This document shows positions 43,578 through 52,158 of a stretch of DNA of 64,000 nt, one piece after another. Positions within the stretch are counted from its first letter, which is position 1. Each line of letters begins with the position of its first letter. Both the position numbers and the translations under genes were made by a program. This DNA comes from Streptomyces zagrosensis (lineage in GTDB: Bacteria > Actinomycetota > Actinomycetes > Streptomycetales > Streptomycetaceae), in NCBI RefSeq assembly GCF_014203645.1, contig NZ_JACHJL010000019.1, forward strand, positions 99,256 to 163,255. The letters are read 5' to 3'. The notes under the pieces are model-generated. The model searched no databases and had not been told where the DNA came from. It saw nothing but the letters and a program-made list of their open reading frames with translations.

Positions 43578-43597
43578 CCGGGGGCTTCATCCCCCGG
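43578..43597 (-). terminator. Hairpin upstream of the peptide gene
   Basis: CCGGGGG-CTTCAT-CCCCCGG, a 7-bp stem 27 bases before the peptide ATG. It may end the transcript of the preceding broken gene or protect the peptide mRNA 5' end. Confidence 0.45.
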
Positions 43598-43709
43598 CCG
43601 TAGTGCACTTGCGACCCGTCCCCTGGTCCGACTCGTGACGTCCAAGACCAGGGGGCGGGGACCTGGTAACCCATCCCGGCCCGACGGGGGCGCGACGCCG
43701 GAATGGGAG

Positions 43710-44303
43710 CTATGAGGCGGGACGCATGTCCCGTTCTCGCTGGTAGCTGTGGCTGGGGTCGCCGTACGGGTACATGACCTCCTCCTGGCTCACCCTCCAC
43801 CCGTCAGATATGTACTGGTGGTGGGCGCCGATCACGCCCCAGAGCTTCAGGCACTTGACCCTGAGTGCGGTGAAGTGCGAGCTGTTCCAGCACTCTTCGA
43901 AAGCCGTAACCGCGTGCTGATCACACAGGGGCGGTTGGGTCGTCCGAGATCCTTCTGGCCACGAGGGCGGGTCCCAGGACTTACGCCAGTCGAAGAACAA
44001 TCAGCCATCCTTGTTGCGGCTAGCAGGCCACCCGCAGACTTGGCAGCTCATCTCGAACATGCAGAAGCGCTGGCGGGTCGGGTGCACGCCGTCGAAGATC
44101 GGCTTCCCGACGTGCGGCGAGTGGGACATCCGAGCCGACGAAATCCCGCCGAGGTCACGGTCAGTGGGGAGTGGCAAGCCCTTGTAGGCCAGACGCGATT
44201 CGGGGTCGTACTCGATGGTCAGGCCCGCTACGAGGTCCGGCAGCTCGCTGTTCCACGAGGCGATGAAGGGAACGACGGACGGCCGCGTCCGGGGTCTATT
44301 CAT
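43710..44303 (-). pseudogene. Cys-rich actinomycete protein interrupted by an in-frame TGA
   Basis: The frame starts at ATG 44303 (GGGGGAAG upstream, overlapping the HATPase stop) with MNRPRTRPSVVPFIASWNSE and continues to MSCQVCGWPASRNKDG, where TGA (44003-44001) stops it. The same frame continues without a gap: TTG FFDWRKSWDPPSW, PPLCDQHAVTAFEECW, to TGA at 43710. The halves together match a Streptomyces protein type with CxxC plus PPxC motifs, often found next to HATPase/XRE genes. The stop most simply reflects one nonsense mutation, perhaps from TGG; reinitiation at the TTG cannot be excluded. Confidence 0.65.
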
Positions 44304-44739
44304 TACTTCCCCCTGCGCATGGGGCTGGCGGGGCGACCATTTCAGCCCAAATGACCTTCCCCCACAGGCGGTAGTCCGTGTCCCAGCGCTCTGCGAACGC
44401 CTCAACGAGGAGCAGGCCGCGGCCGGACTCGTCTTCGTCGCTCGCATGACTAGTAGCCGGGGCTTGACGTGACTTGTCACTGACCGCGACGCGCACCCTG
44501 TCATCGCCGGTCCGATCGACAGCAACCCGCATGTGGGGGCTTCCGCTGTGCATGATGCTGTTGCTGGCCAGCTCTGATACGACCAGTTCACTCACCTCGA
44601 TGAGCGCTTCGAGCTTCCACGTCTCCAGAGCCGCACGCACTAACCGACGAGCGATGCCGGCCGACTCCTTCACGCAAGGCAGCGTCTCGCTGTAGCCAGG
44701 AGCGCCAGTTGCGTTGGGTTTCGTCGCGGCCATGGTCAC
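44296..44739 (-). CDS. ATP-binding protein of the anti-sigma/RsbW type (HATPase)
   Basis: A 147-residue GHKL ATPase: VSELVVSELASNSIMHSG carries the N-box Asn, VRVAVSDKSRQ stands in place of the usual G1 DxG, and DESGRGLLLVEAFAERWD is the G2 region. Such proteins are numerous in Streptomyces, commonly near XRE/DUF397 genes, and may be anti-sigma factors or kinases of anti-anti-sigma factors. GTG at 44739 is chosen because GGAGG lies 8 bases upstream; ATG at 44733 is possible. It faces the DUF6879/XRE operon across 243 bp. Confidence 0.85.
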   Translation of the reverse strand: MTMAATKPNATGAPGYSETLPCVKESAGIARRLVRAALETWKLEALIEVSELVVSELASNSIMHSGSPHMRVAVDRTGDDRVRVAVSDKSRQAPATSHASDEDESGRGLLLVEAFAERWDTDYRLWGKVIWAEMVAPPAPCAGGSNE

Positions 44740-44982
44740 GGGGCTTCCCTCCGGGGGTGCTAAACGTCCCGCCTCGACTGGGGAGCGAGGCCGGACGTTC
44801 TCCGCCAACCACCGCTGCCAGTCCACGGACGGGCTGCGGTGAGGCCACGAACGTAGAGGCTCCCGGAACCAACCTCCAAGCAGATTGCGCGAGTTTGCGG
44901 CACGACCTTTGCGGGGCATCGAGTGCCTGTCCGAACATGAGGAAGCGCAATTCCGCGCAAGCAACAGGACAGGGGAGTGACC

Positions 44983-45402
44983 ATGAAGCTACGGTTCCTT
45001 GGTACGAACTCGAAAGAGGGAGACTGCCCCACTCTGTACGCAACTGACCGGGACACGTATCTAGTGCAGGGGTGGAGGATCTACGCGAACGTTCTGCTGA
45101 TGCAGCTCACCCTGCACGAGGGCGAGACGGCCGTAGAGGTGCCCACCGAGCTGTTCGAGCACCTGGAGAAAGACGGGCTTCCCCCCGGGGAGTTCAGGCG
45201 CCTGGAGGACCCTCTTATGGTCCTCACTCCCGGAGGTACGTACGTTGTTCAGGGGCAGGAGGTCACCGACGCCGAGGCTCTGGCACAGATGAGAATTCCG
45301 GACTACGAGACCGTGGTCGAGGTCCCTAAGGCCGCGATCACCGCCCTACTGGAGGAACCGCGTGAAGCTGATCTCCGGCGCCGAGCGCAACCGGCTCTTT
45401 GA
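44983..45402 (+). CDS. Unknown protein with an internal duplication
   Basis: A 139-residue protein not assigned to a named family. Two related halves are visible: TLYATDRDTYLVQGWRI...GETAVEVPTELFEHL and VLTPGGTYVVQGQEV...ETVVEVPKAAITALL. ATG at 44983 has AGGGGA 6 bases upstream; the GTG at 44977 is too close to it. The gene overlaps the following DUF6879 gene by 41 bp, so they are translationally linked. Similar gene pairs occur with XRE/DUF397 genes in Streptomyces. Confidence 0.7.
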   Translation: MKLRFLGTNSKEGDCPTLYATDRDTYLVQGWRIYANVLLMQLTLHEGETAVEVPTELFEHLEKDGLPPGEFRRLEDPLMVLTPGGTYVVQGQEVTDAEALAQMRIPDYETVVEVPKAAITALLEEPREADLRRRAQPAL

Positions 45403-45886
45403 GAGCTTCGCGCACGACGCATTCCACCTTGAACTGAGGGACGACTACTCAGTCCCCAACGAGGCCGGCCCGTACAAGCGCTGGCTCCAAACGGGAACTG
45501 CGGATGACTCGTTCATGTCACCGTGGACACAGCTCATGAGGCGCGTCACCGACTTGGGGAAGACTGTTCGCCGGGTGCGGGTCGTCACTAAACCGCACAG
45601 CTCCTACATCCAGTACGAGCACGCCACTACCGGCACCAACCTGGAGGCTGGCGAGTCCATCAGGTGGCTGCCACGGCACCACCTGCCAAGCGAACTCACC
45701 TTTCCCGTAAACGGGAATGATTGGTGGTTGTTCGATGACCGGCTCCTGGCCGTAGGCCACTTCGATGAGCGCGGTCGGGTGATGGGCTCCGAGCTGATCG
45801 AGACCCCCGAAACCGTCGCCGAGTGTGTACGCGTACGGGACCTGCTCTGGAGCTTGGCCATTCCCCACCGCGAGTACAAGCCCTAA
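45362..45886 (+). CDS. DUF6879 family protein
   Basis: A 174-residue protein with the DUF6879 pattern: AERNRLFESFAHDAFHLELR near the N terminus, VRRVRVVTKPHSSYIQYEH, GESIRWLPRH, DWWLFDDRLLAVGHFDERG and the C-terminal LLWSLAIPHREYKP. GTG at 45362 has GGAGG 6 bases upstream inside the previous gene. Function unknown; genes of this family regularly precede XRE/DUF5753 regulators. Confidence 0.85.
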   Translation: MKLISGAERNRLFESFAHDAFHLELRDDYSVPNEAGPYKRWLQTGTADDSFMSPWTQLMRRVTDLGKTVRRVRVVTKPHSSYIQYEHATTGTNLEAGESIRWLPRHHLPSELTFPVNGNDWWLFDDRLLAVGHFDERGRVMGSELIETPETVAECVRVRDLLWSLAIPHREYKP

Positions 45887-45893
45887 CCGTTCC

Positions 45894-46757
45894 GTGAACA
45901 ACCAAGCACAAGAGATGCGAGAGGCGCTGGGGGTCCGGCTGCGTGGGTTCCGCAAGGACGCGGGGTTCAGCAGTGGTCGGGCCTTCGCCGCTGCGACGGG
46001 ATGGCAGGAATCCAAGGTCTCTCGCATCGAGAACGGGAGACAGAACGCGTCCGAGGACGACATCCGCGTCTGGTGTGGCCTGACAGGGCACGAGACTGAG
46101 GCTGACGACTTGATCGCGACACTCCGCCACATTGACGAGCTGTGGATGGAGTGGCGCCGGATGCTTGAGTCCGGGGCAGAGAGACGCCAGAAGAAGTCGT
46201 TGCCTCTTTACCGGAAGACGAAGGTCTTCCGAATCTGGGACCCGAACGTGGTGTGGGGCACCATCCAGACCTCCGCGTATGCCGAGAACATCTTCCAGCA
46301 GGTATCGGCCTTCCATGAGACGCCGGCCGACACAGAAGCAGCCGTGGCGAGACGCCTCGACCGGCAGCAGTACCTTTACGAGGGGAACCGAATCTTCAAC
46401 GTTCTCCTTGGCGAGCAGGCCCTCTACTCGAACCACGGCGGTTCCGAAGTCATGAGGGCCCAACTCGACCGGTTGATGGCTGTGATGGCCCTCCCGCGGC
46501 TCAGCCTGGGTATCGTGCCGAGGACCGCACCCCTCGCCCTCTGGATCGGCCATGCCTTTTCGATGTTCGATGACAGGCTCGTCATGATCGAGACGTACTC
46601 TGCGGAGATATCCGTGACTCAGCCGAGGGAAATCGAGCTATACCACAAGGCATTTGGACTTCATCGGCAGTCTGCTGTGTATGGCCAGGCTGCCAGGGAT
46701 CTTATTTTGACTGCTATCGAGCACTTTGAACGCATGGGAAGGGAAAGCCGTGGCTGA
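45894..46757 (+). CDS. XRE regulator with DUF5753 domain
   Basis: A 287-residue protein: HTH_31-type DNA-binding domain (LGVRLRGFRKDAGFSSGRAF, then QESKVSRIENGRQ) at residues 10-75, followed by DUF5753 from about 110 (VWGTIQTSAYAENIFQQV to YGQAARDLILTAIEHF). The start is GTG 45894 or ATG 45915; neither has a strong binding site. WhiJ/BldB-type loci pair such regulators with DUF397 proteins and control differentiation. The next gene overlaps its 3' end by 8 bp. Confidence 0.9.
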   Translation: MNNQAQEMREALGVRLRGFRKDAGFSSGRAFAAATGWQESKVSRIENGRQNASEDDIRVWCGLTGHETEADDLIATLRHIDELWMEWRRMLESGAERRQKKSLPLYRKTKVFRIWDPNVVWGTIQTSAYAENIFQQVSAFHETPADTEAAVARRLDRQQYLYEGNRIFNVLLGEQALYSNHGGSEVMRAQLDRLMAVMALPRLSLGIVPRTAPLALWIGHAFSMFDDRLVMIETYSAEISVTQPREIELYHKAFGLHRQSAVYGQAARDLILTAIEHFERMGRESRG

Positions 46758-46935
46758 AATGCCGAAATGGCGCACCAGTACCTACACGAAATCCGACAGC
46801 TGCGTAGAAGTTGCGGACAACGACCCCTCGAAGGTCCTCATCCGGGACACAAAGGCGCGGGAAGGCGCGGTCCTAGCCGTACCGCCGGCCTCCTGGGCTG
46901 AGTTCGTGGAGTACAGCAAGACTTTCACTGTCTGA
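46750..46935 (+). CDS. DUF397 protein
   Basis: A 61-residue protein matching the whole DUF397 domain: MPKWRTSTYTKSDSCVEVAD, VLIRDTKAREGAVLAV, ASWAEFVEYSK. DUF397 proteins are partners of the DUF5753-type XRE regulators. GTG at 46750 overlaps the regulator stop and is preceded by GGGAAGGG; the longer open frame starting at 46726 is less likely. Confidence 0.92.
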   Translation: MAEMPKWRTSTYTKSDSCVEVADNDPSKVLIRDTKAREGAVLAVPPASWAEFVEYSKTFTV

Positions 46936-46966
46936 GGCCCCATCTGGCCCCCTCTCTTGGGCTTCC

Positions 46967-47027
46967 GTTCTCGTGGTCGGCGCAACACCTCGGGCGGTGG
47001 CACCGGGCGGGAGCCTGGATCGTGGTG
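46967..47027 (+). repeat. Copy B of the 60-bp direct repeat with hairpin
   Basis: Starts 31 bp after the DUF397 stop, again with GTTCTCGTGGTCGGCGCAAC. The hairpin here is CCGGGC-GGGA-GCCTGG; the C-to-T change keeps pairing as G-U, so the structure is conserved relative to copy A. Confidence 0.85.
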
Positions 47028-47073
47028 CCCAGGGCATCCGTCGCGGCCGGGCGAGATACGTGACCCCGGGTAC

Positions 47074-48097
<1,024 letters not shown>

Positions 48098-48099
<2 letters not shown>

Positions 48100-49555
48100 G
48101 TATGAGCGTAGCAGCGTCGCGGACCTGGTAAACATTCTGCGGGGGGAGCTCAACCGCTACTCTCCAGGTGGGAAGCTGCCATCCAGTCGTGCTCTTATCG
48201 AGCGGCATCGGGTCAGCCCGGTGACGGTCTCGCGCGCCCTCGCTGTGCTGGCGGCCGAGGGCCTGGTGGTGACCCGCCCCGGGGCGGGCGCATTCCGGGC
48301 GGAACTGCCGGGTGGGCCGGGCGGGGCCGGCGGGCAGCCGCGTACCGGAGACACCTCGTGGCAGGAGGTCGCGTTGAGTGCGGAGGCCGCCGCCGATGCG
48401 GTGCCGCGTTCGGTGGACGCCTCGGGCATCCTCGCGACACTGACCGCCCCGCCGCCCGATGTGATCGAACTCAGCGGCGGCTATCTGCACTCCTCGCTCC
48501 AACCGGAACGCGCGCTGGCCGCAGCCCTCGGCCGCGCCGGGCGGCGACCGGGCGCCTGGGGAAGGCCACCGATCGATGGACTGCCCGAGTTGCGCGCGTG
48601 GTTCGCCCGCGAGATCAGCGGACCCGCCGGCGGCGTCACGGCGGCTGACGTACTGATCACCTCCGGCGGCCAGAGCGCGCTGACCACCGCGCTGCGCGCG
48701 CTCGCCCCGCCCGGTGCGCCGGTCCTGGTCGAGTCGCCCACCTATCCCGGACTGCTGGCCGTCGCCCGCGCCTCCGGGGTGCGTCCGGTGCCGGTGCCGG
48801 TGGACGCAGACGGGGTACGAACCGACCTGCTGGCCGAGGCGTTCCGGGCCAGTGGCGCCCGGGTCTTCGTCTGCCAGCCGCTGCTCCAAAACCCGACCGG
48901 CACGGTGCTCAGCCGGGAGCGGCGGGCCGCGGTGGTACGGGTGGCGCGGGCTGCGGGGGCGTTCATCATCGAGGACGATTTCGCCCGCCGACTGGTGCAC
49001 GAGGACGCGCCCGCGCTGCCGCCCACCCTCGCCGCCGACGACCTGGACGGCACGGTGGTGCACGTCTGCTCGCTCACCAAGGCCACCTCGCCCAGCCTGC
49101 GGGTCGGCGCGCTCGCTGCGCGCGGCCCGGTGCTCGATCGACTGCGCGCGATCCAGGTCGTGGACAGTTTCTTCGTGCCCTGGCCCTTCCAGGAAGCGAC
49201 TCTTGAACTCGTCGGCTCGCCCGCCTGGCCCCGCCATCTGCGGACCATTGCGGCCGAGTTGCGCCGCCGCCGGGAAACTCTGGTCGCCGCGCTGAGCCGG
49301 GAGATTCCGGAACTCACCCCCTTCCGGGTGCCGCCCGGCGGCTTCCATCTGTGGCTGCGCCTGCCGCCTGGCACCGATGAATCGGCCGTCGCCCAGGCAG
49401 CCCTGCACGCAGGCGTCGCCGTGGCCTCTGGCCGCCCCTACTACGCCGCCGAGCCGCCGGCGCCCCAGCTCCGGCTGTCCTTCGCGGGCGTCGCGGGCCT
49501 GCCCGAACTGGCCGAGGGCGTACGGAGGTTGCGGGTCGCGCTGAACGGCCGCTGA
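48098..49555 (+). CDS. MocR/PdxR-type regulator (GntR HTH plus aminotransferase domain)
   Basis: A 485-residue protein: GntR-type winged helix (residues 1-70, LPSSRALIERHRVSPVTVSR), a linker, and a fold-type I aminotransferase domain with LITSGGQSALTTALRAL, LLQNPTGTV, IIEDDFARRL and the PLP lysine in VCSLTKATSPSLRVG. MocR proteins sense PLP or amino acids and regulate a neighbouring gene, here the EamA exporter. No Shine-Dalgarno sequence precedes ATG 48098, so the mRNA may be leaderless. Confidence 0.92.
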
Positions 49556-49652
49556 GCGGCACGACGGCCGAGCGGCACGGCCGCTGAACGGCGGGACAGC
49601 TGAGCGACACAGCCGCTGAACGGAACGACGGCTGAGCGGCGCGACCGCCGCA
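49556..49652. repeat. Degenerate tandem repeat after the MocR gene
   Basis: Several imperfect copies of a unit of about 20 bp of the form CCGCTGARCGGNRCGAC fill the space after the stop codon. Confidence 0.7.
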
Positions 49653-49686
49653 CGGTGCCGTGCGCGACCCGCCAGGCGTTCGGCGG

Positions 49687-50496
49687 TCAATCGGCAGCAG
49701 ATCCGGCCAAGAAGTCGGCGACCAGCGCGCGGAACGCTTCCGGGGCATCCACCCACGGCCAGTGACCGCAGCCGGGTAGCACCGCAAGGCGTGCCAGCGG
49801 GCAGCACTCGGTGAGGAGCCGAGCCGGGGCCGTTCCGGCGATGCCGTCGTCCGCACCGGCGATGGCCAGCAGCGGCGCCCGCAGCGCCCGCAGCCGTACC
49901 ACGCGCACCGGCTCGCTCTCTTCATCGGCGTAGAACCGTGACCTGAGCCACAGTGGCGGTACGCGATGCGCAGCGCCCGCCGCATGGTGTGCTTGGGCGG
50001 CGGCGGACCACGTGCCATAGCCCCCGGGCGGCGCGCCGGCGGCCTCCGCGGCTGCGGCGTCGGGCCGTCCAGCCAGCCTGCCGCGGATCTCGGCGACCTC
50101 GGCCTTGTCCGGCTCCCTGGCCAACCTCCCCGCGGGCGTGACCAGCACCAACCGTCGCACGCGTGCCGGGCTTTGGAGCGCGAACTCCTGCGCGACCAGC
50201 GCGCCCGCCGAGTGCGCGAGCACATCCACCGTGTCCAGCCCCAAGTGGTCCGCAAACGCCACCACATCGCGGGCTTGTTCCGCGAACCCGCAGCCCGACT
50301 GATCGTGCGGCAGATGAGAGCGGCCCGCGGCGCGGCCGTCGAGCCGCATCAGGGTACGGTCGCGGGCCAGGCCCCCGAGCTCGCCCAGCCCCCGCCCATC
50401 GGCCCCGGGCCCGCCGGGCAGGCACAGCAGGGGTGGCCCGCTCCCGAGCGACGAGAAGAAGAGTGTGGTCCCGTCGTACGTGATGAAGTGCGGCAT
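49687..50496 (-). CDS. Alpha/beta hydrolase
   Basis: A 269-residue hydrolase with the proline-iminopeptidase-like pattern: LLCLPGGPGADGRGLGEL (oxyanion loop), nucleophile elbow AHSAGA (Ser about 96), ADDGIAGTAP for the acid and GCGHWPWVDAPEAF for the His. Substrate unknown. ATG at 50496 gives the usual N terminus (MPHFITYDGTTLFFSS). It may form a minus-strand unit with the upstream DinB-type gene. Confidence 0.88.
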   Translation of the reverse strand: MPHFITYDGTTLFFSSLGSGPPLLCLPGGPGADGRGLGELGGLARDRTLMRLDGRAAGRSHLPHDQSGCGFAEQARDVVAFADHLGLDTVDVLAHSAGALVAQEFALQSPARVRRLVLVTPAGRLAREPDKAEVAEIRGRLAGRPDAAAAEAAGAPPGGYGTWSAAAQAHHAAGAAHRVPPLWLRSRFYADEESEPVRVVRLRALRAPLLAIAGADDGIAGTAPARLLTECCPLARLAVLPGCGHWPWVDAPEAFRALVADFLAGSAAD

Positions 50497-50678
50497 ACGC
50501 ACAGTGTCGCGGCACGCGCCCGGCCATGGGTGACGCTTCGCCACCGGTGAACGCGGGACGGGTGCTACGGGTGAGACGGGTGACCGCGCGCCCGGCCGAA
50601 CGGCAGCCGGGCGTACGCCGAGCCACCTGCCTGGCGCGGTGTCGGTGTCGGTGTCGGTGCAGCCAGGGTGTCGGTGGG

Positions 50679-51311
50679 TCAGGCCGGTGACCAGTACGGC
50701 TGGCGACCGGTGAGGCCGAGAAGCCGATCGAGCGGCGGGGCATCGGCGGGGACATCTACCACGGGGCCGAAGAGGCCCTTCTCTTTCTCCGCTTCCGCCG
50801 CTGCGTCCGCTGCGGGCGCCTGCGCTGCGAACGCCATGCACGCTCGTACCGTCGCCGGATCGGCCTCGTAGGGCTGGTCGCTGGCCCGGGCGATGTCCCA
50901 GCCGTGGACGGTCAGTTCGTTGAGCGCGACGAGGCCCGCCACCTCGCCCGGCAGGTCGAAGCCGCCGGCTCGCGTCATGCCCTGCCAGGCGGCCGGATCG
51001 CGCCAGGCCTCGGCCAGTGCGGTCAACCGGGCGGGCAGCCGGGAGCGCCAGTCGGGCCCGAGCCGGGAGGCGTCGCCGGAGGGACCCGTGCTGTCGTTGG
51101 GCCCGACGTCCTTGGTGGCGGCCAGGGCGAACGCGTGCGACAGCCGGTCTACATGGTCGATGAGGTCGCCCAGTACGTACGACGCACAGGGCGTGCGCGC
51201 GCTGAGTTGGGCATCGGAGACCTCGCTGAGCAGCGCCGCCATGCGTTCCGCGGCGGGCCCCAGATCGGGGGTGGGGTCGGGGTTGGTGGGGGACGTGGGT
51301 GTCGTGGGCAT
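50679..51311 (-). CDS. TIGR03086/DinB-type metal-binding protein
   Basis: A 210-residue four-helix protein of the mycothiol-type DinB superfamily (TIGR03086): AAERMAALLSEVSDAQLSAR, the His-containing LGDLIDHVDRLSHAF, and LTVHGWDIARAS with further metal-binding His. Members are mycothiol-dependent or putative maleylpyruvate isomerase-like proteins. AAGGAG precedes ATG 51311. A 27-bp array of GGCGGGTTT lies upstream. Confidence 0.87.
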   Translation of the reverse strand: MPTTPTSPTNPDPTPDLGPAAERMAALLSEVSDAQLSARTPCASYVLGDLIDHVDRLSHAFALAATKDVGPNDSTGPSGDASRLGPDWRSRLPARLTALAEAWRDPAAWQGMTRAGGFDLPGEVAGLVALNELTVHGWDIARASDQPYEADPATVRACMAFAAQAPAADAAAEAEKEKGLFGPVVDVPADAPPLDRLLGLTGRQPYWSPA

Positions 51312-51393
51312 GCGTGGCTCCTTGCGTACTCGGTGCCGGTGAGCGCTCTGGGGCAGGTGCGTCCGGTGTGCTGTCCAGGGTCCCTTACATGCT

Positions 51394-51420
51394 GGCGGGT
51401 TTGGCGGGTTTGGCGGGTTA
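51394..51420. repeat. 9-bp tandem repeat, three copies
   Basis: GGCGGGTTT three times (last copy ends GTTA), 83 bp upstream of the DinB-type gene. Confidence 0.9.
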
Positions 51421-51514
51421 AAGAGCCGGCGTAGGGGCCAACTGATGTGCTGACGCGCTGCCGTGCTCATGCGTTGGCGAGTTGACGCGCGGGGGAGCTG
51501 GTGAGTCGGCGAGT

Positions 51515-52120
51515 TTACGGTCGATGGGCTGCCGGCGGGTGCGGGCTGTGGCCAGCTCCGCGCCGATGTGCCGCTACGCGTTCGCGGGTTGCGCAGCGGC
51601 GTGAGCAGTAGCGGCGGGATGGGCCGCTGCCCTGGGTGAGGTAGACGTTGGGGCACCCCGCGGAGGCGCACAGACCCCCGGGCGAGCGCTGCCGGTCCCA
51701 GAGCAGCACGGTCAACGCCAGGCACGAGGAGGCCAGAAACCACTCGTCCCAGGGCGCGTCGTCGTCGCTGTCGAGGTGTGGGTGCCAGGGTGTGTTGCCG
51801 CCGTGCGAGGTGAGGCGCAGCGCGCCGCTGCTCCGCTGAAGCAGGCCGTTGATGATGCGCGCAGCGGTGTCTGCGTCGCCGGCCGTAAACACTTCCCGCA
51901 ACAGCGAAGCGGCGCTACGAAGGGTGCAGACGTCGTGCGCGGAGAGCGGGCGAGAAACCTCCTCGCCGTGAGCGCGCAGCACGTCGGCGACCGCGTCCGG
52001 CGTCGGCTCGTCGGCGCTCAGCGCATTGATGAGGGCAGCCGTGCGGCGGGCGATTGCCAGCACCGAGTGCCGCGTTGACCAGTCGTCTCCAGGGGACAGC
52101 ACCTTGGCAATGTAACGCAT
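51515..52120 (-). CDS. CGNR/ABATE-type regulator
   Basis: A 201-residue protein with an N-terminal ABATE (putative stress-response) domain and a C-terminal Cys cluster (CASAGCPNVYLTQ, RRYCSRRCATRERVAAHR) matching the CGNR zinc finger, although the CGNR tetrapeptide is CATR here. Such proteins are transcriptional regulators. ATG at 52120; the divergent MFS gene starts 38 bp away, with a 16-bp palindrome between them. It is a likely regulator of that pump. Confidence 0.85.
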   Translation of the reverse strand: MRYIAKVLSPGDDWSTRHSVLAIARRTAALINALSADEPTPDAVADVLRAHGEEVSRPLSAHDVCTLRSAASLLREVFTAGDADTAARIINGLLQRSSGALRLTSHGGNTPWHPHLDSDDDAPWDEWFLASSCLALTVLLWDRQRSPGGLCASAGCPNVYLTQGSGPSRRYCSRRCATRERVAAHRRGAGHSPHPPAAHRP

Positions 52121-52134
52121 GTGGCGAAGTTTTT

Positions 52135-52150
52135 CGTTACGTACGTAACG
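52135..52150. promoter_or_regulatory. 16-bp palindrome between divergent regulator and MFS genes
   Basis: CGTTACGTACGTAACG is a perfect palindrome in the 38-bp gap. Extra half-sites GTAACGC (52112-52118) and GCGTTAC (52167-52173) lie inside the first codons of each gene, giving a near-symmetric operator. Confidence 0.7.
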
Positions 52151-52158
52151 TGACTGGC

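Noticed and set aside
44001..44003. TGA read as selenocysteine
   Set aside because: No SECIS-like element or sel genes are visible, and the position fits a Trp codon changed by one base.
42163..47027. Integrative element with tRNA attachment sites
   Set aside because: No tRNA gene and no integrase gene were found near either repeat; only the weaker boundary or structured-element readings are kept as a finding.
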